A stretch of 64,000 nt of DNA from Rhodonellum sp041748555 (GTDB taxonomy: Bacteria; Bacteroidota; Bacteroidia; Cytophagales; Cyclobacteriaceae), in NCBI GenBank assembly GCA_041748555.1, contig JBGTDA010000043.1:1-64000 (forward strand). Reading direction: 5' to 3'. The notes under the pieces are model-generated. The model worked only from the letters and a program-made list of their open reading frames with translations, did not search any database and was not told where the DNA came from. The position numbers and the translations under genes are program-made. Of the stretch, positions 27,505 through 36,648 are shown piece after piece. Position 1 is the stretch's first letter; the number at the start of each line of letters is the position of its first letter.

Positions 27505-28506
27505 TTGGTAGAAAAAGTAATCACATTAGAAAATATTCCCTTACTCGACTTTCTAGGTTCCGAGAATGAGAATATCCGCCAGATTGCCGCCGCTTTTCCA
27601 CAAAGTAAGATTGTTTCCAGGGGAAACGAGATCAGGATACAAGGCCGTGCACCCGAGATTTTAAGAATCAACGATGTCATCAATATGCTTTTGGAGCATT
27701 TCAACAGGTTTGGCAACATCACCCCCGATCAGGTCAAAGAATACATCAATCTGGAAGGTGTTCCCTTTGAGGAAAGCTATAGAAATGATGTCATTCTTTA
27801 TGGAAACAAAGGTCTAGTCGTCAAACCCAAATCGGAAAATCAGCGCAAACTGGTTGCTTCAGCCTTCAAAAATGATCTGGTGTTTGCATTGGGTCCCGCA
27901 GGAACGGGCAAAACCTATATAGCTGTGGCACTGGCTGTCAGAGCACTCAAAAACAGAGAAGTTAAACGCATCATCATCACCCGTCCGGCTGTGGAAGCAG
28001 GAGAAAACCTGGGGTTCCTACCCGGTGATTTGCAGGAAAAACTTGATCCATATTTAAGACCGATTTACGATGCGCTCGGGGATATGGTGCCTTCCGAAAA
28101 ACTCAAATTCTATCAGGAAACAAGAGTAATCGAAATTGCGCCTTTGGCTTATATGCGGGGAAGGACGCTGCATGATGCCTTTGTGCTTTTGGATGAAGCA
28201 CAGAATACCACAAATGAGCAGATCAAGATGTTTCTGACCAGGATGGGTCCCAATTCAAAGGTTATTATTACGGGTGATCAAACGCAGGTTGATTTACCCA
28301 CCAGACAAAAATCCGGTTTGAGAGAGGCACTCCACGTGCTGAGGGATGTCAAAGGAATCGGAGTGGTGACTTTAAGTGGTAAAGATGTCATCCGGCACCG
28401 ATTGGTGAAATCCATAGTTGAAGCATATGAATCAGATGATGCCGATAAAGAACAGCGAAAAAAAGAATATGACAGTAGAAAAGGTAGAGACGGAGGAACA
28501 GCTTGA
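27505..28506 (+). CDS. PhoH-like ATPase
   Basis: 333 residues from a TTG start (VEKVITLENIPLLDFLG is the usual N-terminus of Bacteroidota PhoH; no ATG is available upstream). An N-terminal KH-like region is followed by the PhoH NTPase: Walker A GPAGTGKT at about 130-137, TRPAVEAGENLGFLPGDL, Walker B FVLLDEAQNTT (about 227-237) and ITGDQTQVDLP. The family acts on RNA/phosphate starvation responses, often next to ybeY. Cytoplasmic. Its last 38 bases overlap the following GNAT gene. Confidence 0.92.
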   Translation: MVEKVITLENIPLLDFLGSENENIRQIAAAFPQSKIVSRGNEIRIQGRAPEILRINDVINMLLEHFNRFGNITPDQVKEYINLEGVPFEESYRNDVILYGNKGLVVKPKSENQRKLVASAFKNDLVFALGPAGTGKTYIAVALAVRALKNREVKRIIITRPAVEAGENLGFLPGDLQEKLDPYLRPIYDALGDMVPSEKLKFYQETRVIEIAPLAYMRGRTLHDAFVLLDEAQNTTNEQIKMFLTRMGPNSKVIITGDQTQVDLPTRQKSGLREALHVLRDVKGIGVVTLSGKDVIRHRLVKSIVEAYESDDADKEQRKKEYDSRKGRDGGTA

Positions 28507-28909
28507 AGCCATTTTTAAGATCAGGGAAGAGGTTTTTGTGATAGAGCAAGAAGTGGATCCGGCTGAAGAATATGATGAATATGAAAACACTTCCACCCAT
28601 TTTTTAGTAAGGTTAGGAGGAAAGCCTGCCGGAACAGCCCGGTGGAGATATACTGCTAATGGAATAAAGCTGGAAAGATTTGCGGTTTTAAAAGAAATGC
28701 GCTGTAAAGGTGTAGGACAACTTTTGGTGAAATCTGTTTTGGAAGATATTTCATCAAAGAATGAGGCGGAAGGAAAAACCCTTTACATGCATGCTCAATT
28801 GGCAGCAATTTCTTTATATGAGAAGTTCGGTTTTAAGAAAGTAGGAGAGATGTTTGAGGAATGCAATATCCGGCATTATAAACTGGAACTGAATTTGTTT
28901 AATAACTAA
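28469..28909 (+). CDS. GNAT family N-acetyltransferase
   Basis: 146 residues from ATG 28469, inside the end of phoH; an in-frame ATG at 28418 is further inside phoH and less likely. The sequence FKIREEVFVIEQEVDPAEEY, then GTARWRYTANGIKLERFAVL and the acetyl-CoA loop MRCKGVGQLLV (R/Q-x-x-G-x-G/A), closing with AAISLYEKFGFKKVGEMFEE, is an ElaA-type GNAT. Substrate unknown. Overlap with phoH implies co-translation. Confidence 0.9.
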   Translation: MTVEKVETEEQLEAIFKIREEVFVIEQEVDPAEEYDEYENTSTHFLVRLGGKPAGTARWRYTANGIKLERFAVLKEMRCKGVGQLLVKSVLEDISSKNEAEGKTLYMHAQLAAISLYEKFGFKKVGEMFEECNIRHYKLELNLFNN

Positions 28910-28940
28910 GAGTATTTTGGCTTATTTTAATTTTAATATC

Positions 28941-29492
28941 ATGAAAAAAACAATACTGGCCATGTGTGCCGTTATCATTATCAATTTTTCGGGATTTGCA
29001 CAGATTGATCCCGATGAGAGGGATTTCCCAATCGGAGAGGTAAAAGTAAATTTTCTAAATACCATTTTGTTGGGATCCATTGAAATGGGGTACGAACAGT
29101 TTTTGGCGGAAGATCAAAGTATCGGAGTAGAATTCCATATCAATGATCGTTTTGGGTATAGAAGCCAAAACGACAGTAAAAGCTTTAATGCCAGTGCAAT
29201 CTTAGCTTCATACAATTTTTATTTTGAACAAGTAGGACAGGGAAGGTTATACGTTTTTCCTTTTTTCAAATATAGATTTGGTGAATTCACAGAGAACATT
29301 GATGGTGCAATAGCACGGACTGATCTGAATGGCGCATATCTGGGACTTGGAGCTGGTTATAAATGGATTTTCGGAGATAAATTCGTAATGGGACCCTTTG
29401 CAAACGTTTCGCGAGGATTCAGCGAGGAAGTCAATGACAGGTTTTCAGCTGTAGAATTCAAAGCAGGGTTTACAATTGGCTATCGTTTTTGA
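28941..29492 (+). CDS. Exported outer-membrane beta-barrel-like protein
   Basis: 183 residues from MKKTILAMCAVIIINFSGFAQ, a signal peptide; the in-frame ATG 24 bases earlier is not needed. The mature protein alternates amphipathic strands (VKVNFLNTILLGSIEMGYEQ, ASYNFYFEQVGQGRLYVFPF, LGLGAGYKWIF) and ends FKAGFTIGYRF with a terminal aromatic, as expected for a small 8-stranded outer-membrane barrel (DUF3575-like). Function unknown. A strong terminator follows. Confidence 0.75.
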   Translation: MKKTILAMCAVIIINFSGFAQIDPDERDFPIGEVKVNFLNTILLGSIEMGYEQFLAEDQSIGVEFHINDRFGYRSQNDSKSFNASAILASYNFYFEQVGQGRLYVFPFFKYRFGEFTENIDGAIARTDLNGAYLGLGAGYKWIFGDKFVMGPFANVSRGFSEEVNDRFSAVEFKAGFTIGYRF

Positions 29493-29513
29493 TTTAGTCG
29501 TTTAAAATAGTAT

Positions 29514-29541
29514 AAAAGGAGCTCCAAAGGCTCCTTTTTTT
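29514..29541 (+). terminator. Terminator after the phoH-GNAT-barrel unit
   Basis: Stem AAAAGGAGC / GCTCCTTTT around a 7-base loop with a T-run, 22 bases after the barrel gene stop. Confidence 0.85.
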
Positions 29542-29578
29542 ATTTAAATGCTTAAATTAAATTCAAATTTTTAGGTCT

Positions 29579-31543
29579 ATGCAGTTTGGTGAATTTCCAT
29601 TTTTAAGGTATGTCCTGTTTTTTATATTAGGGATTTTGATTTATCCATATCTCGGATTTATGTCCAAAGAGAGCTATCATTCCATTTTACTTTTGCTTTT
29701 CTTGGGATATTCATTACTCATTGGCCTTAACTTATATTTCAAAAGATATAATTTTAAGGTTCTGGTTCCACTGCTTGCATATATGCTGCTTTTAGTATTG
29801 GGAAGCTATTTTATGTTTTCAAAAGATATTCAAAATAATGCGGATCATATTTCTCAGCAAAAAGTTATTATTAAAGGATATCTGGCTGTTGTCTTAGGTG
29901 CTGATGAACAAAAACCAAATTCGATAGCCAACAGAGTTTCTTTAATATCAGGAAATGATGGGGAAAAAAGTATCCCGCTCCAGGGAGAGATACTTATTTA
30001 TCATAGGTCAGAAACCGGCTTACAACCCGGAGAGATACTTTGGATCAGCGGAACCCCGCAAATAATCACACCCCCATCAAATCCCGGTGAGTTTAATTAT
30101 CAGAGGTTTATGATCCGCCAACAGATTTCTCACCAACATTTCATCAATGAAAAATTCCTGAGGTTGGGAAAGGTGAATCAACAGCCTATAGAAAACTTTT
30201 TCCTAAAAGTCCGTGCTTCAATATTGCAGGGAATGGACCAACAAATAGAGGATCCCAAAGCCAATCAGGTGGCCAAAGCATTGCTTCTTGGACAAAAAAA
30301 GAACATGGATAAGGATTTGAGCAATGCTTATGCAGCGACAGGCGCCATGCACATATTAGCCGTATCGGGACTTCATGTTGGTATTGTTTACGGGTTCTTT
30401 TTCCTGTTTATCAAACCCTATCGGCTTCCTGTCAAAAAGAGAATAATTTACCTCAGCTTTATCATTCTGCTTATCTGGGGCTATGCTTTCCTGACGGGAA
30501 TGTCTCCTTCTGTCATGCGGGCAGCCACCATGTTTTCTTTGATGGCTTTGGCGCAAATGAAATCCCGAAATCCCTCTGTTTTCAATGCCATTGCACTTTC
30601 GGCACTCTTGATTCTTTTGTTTGATCCCTTTCTGATTTATGCTGTTGGATTTCAGCTTTCATATGTTGCACTGCTAGGAATTCTTCTTTTCCAACCGCTT
30701 GTGGTAAACCTTTGGCATCCAAAAAACAAATTAATTGAATATGCCTGGCAGATTTCCTCTGTGGGGATTGCCGCCCAGTTGACCACCTTTCCGGTTTCTG
30801 TTTATTACTTTCATATTTTCCCAACCTATTTCATTTTCTCCAATCTTGTCGCCATTCCCGGAGCTTTCCTTATTATGTCCTTTGGAGTGCCATTTATGCT
30901 TTTAGTCAATGTACCCTTAGTTGCCGGAGTTCTGGGTTGGGTTGTTGAAAATCTAATCTTAATCCTGAACAAGTTGATATTCTTCATTAATCAGCTACCC
31001 AATGCTCAGCTATCAGGTTTACAACTGGATGAACTCGCCATTTTGATTTATGCGGTGGTTATTGCTTTGACATACCTTCTGATAACAGTGCCTAAAAAAT
31101 GGCAGCTTTATTCCATCATGACATGTATCTTAATGTTTGGCGTTTATCGATTTGTTCTTTTATTGCCTTCAATGGAACGTAAGGAACTGATTATTTACGG
31201 TGCGGGAGAGGGAATCGCTGTAGATTATATTCCAATAAATGTGGCGTATTATTGGCAAAATGGGGTAAATGATTCCAATTTCTCATACAAGGTCCTTCCC
31301 AACAGAAAAGAAAAGGTTCCTGAAAAGGTATTTGGTTTAATGGCTTTTGGGCACAAGGACAGCATCAGGATTTATTTGCCTGAACGGATTGGTGAACTGT
31401 CTTTTGTGTCCAATCAGCTCACTGCTTCACAAAATCTGGACATTAAATTCATTCAGCGGTGGGAACAAGGAGGTTGGATTGAGTATCATTCTCAAGACTC
31501 GATTGTAGTTGGAGCCGCTGCAATTAAAATCACCCTAAATTAA
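29579..31543 (+). CDS. ComEC/Rec2-family DNA uptake channel protein
   Basis: 654 residues. Four N-terminal membrane helices with a short soluble DUF4131/OB-like region (about 90-210, KVIIKGYLAVVL, GEILIYHRSETGLQPGEILW), then the competence domain with many helices (about 220-510) opening AKALLLGQKKNMDKDLSNAY and AVSGLHVGIVYG, the conserved ComEC motif. The C-terminal about 130 residues are short and lack the HxHxDH metallo-beta-lactamase motif, so this is the short form usual in this phylum. It would move single-stranded DNA across the inner membrane during transformation. Confidence 0.88.
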   Translation: MQFGEFPFLRYVLFFILGILIYPYLGFMSKESYHSILLLLFLGYSLLIGLNLYFKRYNFKVLVPLLAYMLLLVLGSYFMFSKDIQNNADHISQQKVIIKGYLAVVLGADEQKPNSIANRVSLISGNDGEKSIPLQGEILIYHRSETGLQPGEILWISGTPQIITPPSNPGEFNYQRFMIRQQISHQHFINEKFLRLGKVNQQPIENFFLKVRASILQGMDQQIEDPKANQVAKALLLGQKKNMDKDLSNAYAATGAMHILAVSGLHVGIVYGFFFLFIKPYRLPVKKRIIYLSFIILLIWGYAFLTGMSPSVMRAATMFSLMALAQMKSRNPSVFNAIALSALLILLFDPFLIYAVGFQLSYVALLGILLFQPLVVNLWHPKNKLIEYAWQISSVGIAAQLTTFPVSVYYFHIFPTYFIFSNLVAIPGAFLIMSFGVPFMLLVNVPLVAGVLGWVVENLILILNKLIFFINQLPNAQLSGLQLDELAILIYAVVIALTYLLITVPKKWQLYSIMTCILMFGVYRFVLLLPSMERKELIIYGAGEGIAVDYIPINVAYYWQNGVNDSNFSYKVLPNRKEKVPEKVFGLMAFGHKDSIRIYLPERIGELSFVSNQLTASQNLDIKFIQRWEQGGWIEYHSQDSIVVGAAAIKITLN

Positions 31544-31627
31544 CAGGCATGTTTTGCAAGAGCCGAACTTGTGTCTATATTTCATTTTGACATCCCATAT
31601 GTAAAAAGTGAAAGCATTAAAAATATC

Positions 31628-32404
31628 ATGAGTCAAAACATCAACATAAGCTTCAAAAACAGGATCGGTTACATCGAGTTGAACCGTCCTGAAAAGAGGA
31701 ATGCCTTGAATGAAAAAATGGTGGAGGATCTAAATACCGCTATTTCTGAAATGGAAAACAATGCCGAAGTCAAAGTTATTGTGATCAAAGCAGCAGGGAA
31801 GGTTTTTTGTTCGGGAGCAGATTTGGCACATTTAAAAAAACTGCAGACATATACATTTGAAGAAAATCTTCAGGACAGCAGAAAATTAAAGGAGTTGTTT
31901 TATCAGATATATAGTTCTCCAAAAATAATAATTGCCCAGATACAGGGTCATGCCTTGGCAGGTGGTTGCGGTTTGGCCACAGTCTGTGATTTTTCTTTTT
32001 CGGATCCCGAAGCAAAATTCGGTTATACAGAAGTCAAGATCGGGTTTATTCCAGCTATCGTCATGTTTTTTCTGCTGCGGAAAATCGGAGAAGGAAAATC
32101 CAGAAAGCTGCTCTTGGATGCAGACCCCATATCGGCTGAAGAGGCTCAGCATTTGGGACTTATTAATAGTGTTGTAAAACAAGACGATCTCGAACAGCAT
32201 GTTTATGAGTTTGCCAGGAAACTGATACGTCAAAATTCCGGAACTGCCATGAAACTGACAAAGGAAATGATCTCCAAAATCCAAGATCGGACAATAGAAG
32301 AAGGGTTGGAGTATGCAGCTTATATGAATGCGAAAGCTAGAGGGAGTGAAGACTGCCAAAAAGGAATTGAAGCTTTTTTGAACAAAAAAAATATTGAATG
32401 GTAA
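31628..32404 (+). CDS. Enoyl-CoA hydratase/isomerase family protein
   Basis: 258 residues from ATG 31628 (MSQNINISFKNRIGYIELNR); an earlier in-frame codon at 31571 would add an unlikely 19-residue leader. The crotonase fold is clear: RPEKRNALNEKMV, the oxyanion-hole segment KVFCSGADLAHL, and the active-site region HALAGGCGLATVCDF followed by FGYTEVKIGFIPAIV. Glu in YTEVKIG fits hydratase chemistry. It probably acts in acyl-CoA or methylglutaconyl-type degradation. It overlaps recQ by 11 bases. Confidence 0.9.
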   Translation: MSQNINISFKNRIGYIELNRPEKRNALNEKMVEDLNTAISEMENNAEVKVIVIKAAGKVFCSGADLAHLKKLQTYTFEENLQDSRKLKELFYQIYSSPKIIIAQIQGHALAGGCGLATVCDFSFSDPEAKFGYTEVKIGFIPAIVMFFLLRKIGEGKSRKLLLDADPISAEEAQHLGLINSVVKQDDLEQHVYEFARKLIRQNSGTAMKLTKEMISKIQDRTIEEGLEYAAYMNAKARGSEDCQKGIEAFLNKKNIEW

Positions 32405-34315
32405 TTTGAAAACCAAGGCTCTCCATATTTTACAGACTGTATTTGGATTTCAGGATTTTCGTCCTACCCAAATGGATATTGTCCTGACGGCACTCGAAGG
32501 CAAGGATTGTCTGGCATTATTACCAACCGGAGGTGGTAAGTCTATCTGTTTTCAGGTGCCTGCACTGGTGCAGGATGGTATTTGTGTGGTTATCAGTCCG
32601 CTTATTGCTTTGATGAAAGATCAGGTGGACAACCTCAAGAAACGGGGCGTTTTGGCTGTGGCCATTTATTCGGGAATGAATAAAAGAGAAATAGACACAG
32701 TGCTGGACAATTGTATTTATGGAAATTATAAGTTTCTATATGTTTCTCCCGAGCGGCTGAAGACTGAGATTTTTATCGAACGCTTCAAAAAGATGAAGGT
32801 TAATCTCATCGCTGTTGATGAAGCGCACTGCATCTCCCAGTGGGGATATGATTTCAGACCTCCTTATCTAGATATTGTTGATATCAGGGAGTTTCACCCC
32901 AAGGTACCCTGCATGGCCCTGACTGCCTCTGCCACAGAGGTGGTCAAAAAGGACATCATTGAAAAGCTGGCCCTTCAGAACGTCTCTGTATATGTCCGCT
33001 CTTTCAGTAGGCCGAATCTCAGTTATTCGGTAAGAATAGTGGAAAACAAATTGGAAAAGGCCATAGATATTTTGAAGCAAGTTTCCGGTTCCTCCATTAT
33101 TTATATCAGAAACCGAAAGGGTACAAAGGATATTTCCAAAGCACTCAATCAACTCGGTTTGTCCTCCACTTTTTATCACGCCGGTTTGGATTCCCCGACC
33201 AGAGATAGCCGGCAACAGGAATGGAGGTCTAACAAAGTCAGGGTGATGGTCGCCACAAATGCCTTTGGGATGGGTATAGATAAACCGGATGTCAGAACAG
33301 TGATCCATATGGATCTTCCCGAAAACCTGGAATACTACTACCAGGAAGCAGGAAGGGCTGGCAGGGATGAAAATAAAGCCTATGCGGTTTTGCTTACACA
33401 CGAACAGGATCTTATCGCCTTGAAGGAAAGGGCTGCAATCGCCTACCCTCCGATAGAATTAGTCAAAAAAGTATATCAGAGTCTGGCAAATCAATTTAGA
33501 ATAGCTGTTGGAAGCAGTCAATTTGCCAGTTATGATTTTGAGCTGAGGGATTTCACGGCTACCTATAACCTTGATTTGTTGTCGACCTATAATGCCTTAA
33601 AGGTCCTTCAGGAGGAAGGGTTGATAGCACTTAATGAGAGCTTTTATGCCCCATCCACAGTCCATTTTTTGGCTGATCCCGGAAAGCTGTATGAGGTTCA
33701 GATTGCATATGCCAAACTCGATCCCCTTATAAAAGTGATGTTGAGAACATTTGGTGGAGAGCTTTTTGTGGAATATTTAAAAATTCAGGAATCAAGGCTG
33801 GCAAAAATCCTGGAAATTCCAGAATCAGAGACAATCCGGCAGCTGGAGCAGCTGGATCAAATGGGGGTTTTAGCATATAATAAGCGAAAAGACAAACCGC
33901 AGATTACCTTTTTGACACCAAGGTTTGATGCAGGCAAATTGCCGTTGAATACAAAAAGAATATCACAACGGCGGGAGACAACGATTTCCAAAGCGGAGGC
34001 AATGAGCGTGTATGTTAAGAATCAGACATTGTGCAGATCCAATCAGATCTCTCAGTACTTTGGAGAACAAAACGATACAACCTGTGGAATCTGCGATGTT
34101 TGTCTTTCAAAAAAAAAAGACAAAATCAATTGACGCTGGAGTCCTCCCTCAGAAAAAAAATTATTCAAACTTTAGCCGATAGCAATTCGTTTTCCATTCA
34201 GACACCGCAAAAGTATTTCAAGTTTGATGATTTTACAATGAGTATTCTGAGAGAAATGGAAGAGGAAGGATTGATTGTTTCTGATTTTGCAGGCATTTAT
34301 AAAATAAAAAGTTAA
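32394..34315 (+). CDS. RecQ-family DNA helicase, interrupted by a -1 frameshift at an A10 run
   Basis: The main frame starts at TTG 32394 (or TTG 32406) and reaches TGA 34133, 579 codons: helicase motifs LPTGGGKS (Walker A), DEAH (AVDEAHCISQWGYDFRP), ATNAFGMGIDKPDVR, YYQEAGRAGRDE and the zinc-binding C...CGICDVC. Just after the last Cys pair the sequence has ten A (34109-34118). Reading -1 there opens the frame LTLESSLRKKIIQTLADS to FAGIYKIKS ending 34315, a normal RecQ C-terminal winged-helix/HTH tail. That end overlaps the next start as TAATG, as the neighbours do, so the longer product is likely made by slippage or the run length is wrong in the assembly. It unwinds 3'-5' DNA in recombination and repair. 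Confidence 0.85.
34109..34118 (+). other. A10 homopolymer, putative slippage site in recQ
   Basis: Ten consecutive A between TTTC and GACAAAATC. With ten A the zero frame stops 13 bases further at TGA; with eleven A, or one slip, it joins the C-terminal recQ frame. Confidence 0.7.
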
Positions 34316-34902
34316 TGGCTTCATTTATTGATGACATATTTGATAAACTGTTTTCTTCTAAAAAAGCACCATTGAAGTTAAAGGAGAATTTCAGTCAATC
34401 CGAATCAGAAAAATCTGATTCAAAGAGGTGGATGGAATCCGATGAATTTGTGGAATACATGGATTTGATCCATAAGAATTTTCAGCTTAAAAAAGCGGGA
34501 GTAAATGAAGTCCCGGAAGTTCATATTCTCAATTCCCCCTATGCTAACGGATTTGCTGTTAAGTTTGAGCCACCTTTCACCGAGAAAATTTTCTCACAGC
34601 TTTTTTTTGCTTTTGGAGAACGCGTTTTAGATTTAGGGTATGTTAAAGTAAGTCTGGACCGCAAAACAGAAGAAACCGGTGAAGATGTCAAAACCACCGA
34701 AAAGCTATATCTCAAACCTCCATTAAGAAGTGAGGATTTAAATAAAAAAATTGACCAGCTTTACGGCAATGTGAGTATAGAAAAAGTCAGTATCAACAAT
34801 ATTTCCAGCTACCTGAAGGTGCTGGCCACAGTTTACTCCGATCACTTATATCAAAAGGCACGACCATTTGATCAATTTATAGAAAATATACTCCAAAGAT
34901 AA
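34315..34902 (+). CDS. Conserved protein of unknown function
   Basis: 195 residues, soluble. The start ATG at 34315 shares its A with the stop of the recQ tail frame (TAATG), so it is translationally coupled to that frame. A charged N-terminal linker (about 20-40) precedes an alpha/beta core with FVEYMDLIHKNFQLKKAG, VHILNSPYANGFAVKFE, VLDLGYVKVSLDRK and a KLYLKPPLR strand. No motif that I recognise. A DNA-related or stress role is suggested only by its place behind recQ. Confidence 0.7.
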   Translation: MASFIDDIFDKLFSSKKAPLKLKENFSQSESEKSDSKRWMESDEFVEYMDLIHKNFQLKKAGVNEVPEVHILNSPYANGFAVKFEPPFTEKIFSQLFFAFGERVLDLGYVKVSLDRKTEETGEDVKTTEKLYLKPPLRSEDLNKKIDQLYGNVSIEKVSINNISSYLKVLATVYSDHLYQKARPFDQFIENILQR

Positions 34903-34907
34903 AGTTT

Positions 34908-35459
34908 ATGGATAGAGCAAAACTGAGGGAAAACCTCGAAAATTATCGCACACCGTTTGAAGAGGAGGCAGCATTTGTTTCCGAATTTTTAAATCTGACC
35001 TATGATGAAAATGCTTTTAAAAGAGAGAGATTGGAGGGTCATTTTACAGCTTCTGCCTGGATTGTCAACAAGCGGCGGACACATTCCCTTCTCACCCTAC
35101 ATAAAAACCTGAACCGATGGCTGCAACTTGGTGGTCATGCCGATGGGAATGAAAACCTTCTGGAGGTGGCCATGATCGAGGCTAAAGAAGAAAGCGGACT
35201 TGAAACGCTGCAGATGGTTGATATTGGGATCTTCGATATTGACAAACATATCATTCCTGAAAGAGGTGAGGTTCCTGAGCATTTTCACTATGATGTACGG
35301 TTCTTGCTGGAAGCCGAACTCATCGAACCATTGGTGATCAGTGCGGAAGGTAAAGACCTTGCCTGGATCAATTTCTATGATGTGGAGGATATGACAGGAT
35401 TCAATACATCTATCGTAAGAATGCTGGAAAAAACCAGTAAGTCTGAGATTGTAATGTAA
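34908..35459 (+). CDS. Nudix hydrolase
   Basis: 183 residues with a recognisable Nudix box: GHADGNE, NLLEVAM, IEAKEESGL (G-x5-E-x7-x-E-x-x-EE-x-G-L), preceded by RRTHSLLTLHKNLNRWLQLG. The N-terminal 35 residues are helical. It would cleave a nucleoside-diphosphate-linked substrate, using Mg2+ at the box glutamates. The HFHYDVRFLLEAE strand is typical. Substrate cannot be assigned. It starts 5 bp after the upstream gene. Confidence 0.92.
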   Translation: MDRAKLRENLENYRTPFEEEAAFVSEFLNLTYDENAFKRERLEGHFTASAWIVNKRRTHSLLTLHKNLNRWLQLGGHADGNENLLEVAMIEAKEESGLETLQMVDIGIFDIDKHIIPERGEVPEHFHYDVRFLLEAELIEPLVISAEGKDLAWINFYDVEDMTGFNTSIVRMLEKTSKSEIVM

Positions 35460-35461
35460 AT

Positions 35462-35911
35462 ATGATCAGATATACACCCGCTGAAATCAAATCCGGATTT
35501 ACTTTTTCGGTGCCAATCCAGGTAAAATATTCTGATATTGATGGCTATATGCATGTCAATAACGGGATTTATTTCAATTATTTCGAACATGCAAGAGCTT
35601 TGTATCTCTTTAAGGTTTGTGAATGGGATATTCTCGAAACCGGCACCGTAGTCGCGAATATCATCCTGGATTATTTCAAGCCGCTCCATGTTTTAGATAA
35701 GCCGGATGCATATGTGAGGTGCATTAGGATCGGTAAAAGTTCATTTGTACTGGAGCAGGTTCTGATGGGAAAAGATGCTTCGGGAGAAGAACAGCTTTTT
35801 GCCACCTCGACAACAACCATGGTCTCGGTGGATATGAAAACAATGAAGCCTACACCTGTACCTGAAAAGCATGCATCAAAAATGAAGGTGATTCCCCAAA
35901 ACCAGGCATAA
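35462..35911 (+). CDS. Acyl-CoA thioesterase, hotdog fold (4HBT)
   Basis: 149 residues. The opening VPIQVKYSDIDGYMHVNNGIYF is the hotdog-fold 4HBT/FabZ-like signature with a catalytic Asp in YSDID, followed by NYFEHARALYL. Later strands (YVRCIRIGKSSFVLEQVLMG) match YbgC-like thioesterases. It hydrolyses an acyl-CoA to free acid and CoA; chain preference unknown. It begins 2 bp after the Nudix stop, in the same operon. Confidence 0.88.
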   Translation: MIRYTPAEIKSGFTFSVPIQVKYSDIDGYMHVNNGIYFNYFEHARALYLFKVCEWDILETGTVVANIILDYFKPLHVLDKPDAYVRCIRIGKSSFVLEQVLMGKDASGEEQLFATSTTTMVSVDMKTMKPTPVPEKHASKMKVIPQNQA

Positions 35912-35940
35912 ATAATTATCTTTGCTGAAAATTCAGCAAC

Positions 35941-36648
35941 GTGAGAAGAATAATGATATGGCTCTGTGCCATAGTTTTGGTGTCCTGCGCTCCCACCGAA
36001 CAGGAGCTGTTTGATGAAGGAATCAAAATGATGGAATCAGAGCAACCTGAAAAATCCATTGAATTTTTTGATAGGGTAATCGAGAAAAACGAGGAAAACA
36101 CAGCAGCATATAATGCAAAAGGGGTGGCACTTTTTCAACAAAAAAAATATGACGAAGCCATTGAGGCGTTTACTTCCTCAATAAAACTGGATTCTGCTTC
36201 CTATAAACCTTTTTTCAACAGAGGAAATGCATATCTGGAAAAAAAAGCTTTTAAGGAAGCTATTGTGGATTACAATTATGCAAATGCACTTGATCCCAAC
36301 CAAACCGATATCTATTACAACAGGGGTCTTGCGCTACTGGGATTAGAGAAATATGAAGATGCTGTTTTTGATTTTGATATGGCCTTACAACAAAACCGGG
36401 ATCAACCTTTGGTCCATTTCAATAAAGCTAAAGCACAGCTTGGCAACAACAATCCCCTTGCCGCCATGGAGTCATTGATCAACACAGTGAATCTTGATAA
36501 CAGAAATGCGTACGCTTATTACTTGCTTGGAGTGACTCAGATGAGTGCGTTGAGTCAAAAAGAAGAAGGTTGCGCCAATCTAAAGATGGCGCTCAGTTTA
36601 GGTTACGCCGAATCGAAAACCTGGATAGACGATTTTTGTGGGGAATAA
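35941..36648 (+). CDS. TPR-repeat lipoprotein
   Basis: 235 residues from GTG 35941 (alternatively ATG 35953). The short leader MIWLCAIVLVSC has a lipobox ending VSC, then about five tetratricopeptide repeats (KSIEFFDRVIEKNEENTAAY, KYDEAIEAFTSSIKLD, FKEAIVDYNYANALDP, KYEDAVFDFDMALQQN, AMESLINTVNLD). It is probably an envelope scaffold for protein-protein contacts. Its stop overlaps the start of the Sua5/YrdC gene as TAATG. Confidence 0.88.
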   Translation: MRRIMIWLCAIVLVSCAPTEQELFDEGIKMMESEQPEKSIEFFDRVIEKNEENTAAYNAKGVALFQQKKYDEAIEAFTSSIKLDSASYKPFFNRGNAYLEKKAFKEAIVDYNYANALDPNQTDIYYNRGLALLGLEKYEDAVFDFDMALQQNRDQPLVHFNKAKAQLGNNNPLAAMESLINTVNLDNRNAYAYYLLGVTQMSALSQKEEGCANLKMALSLGYAESKTWIDDFCGE

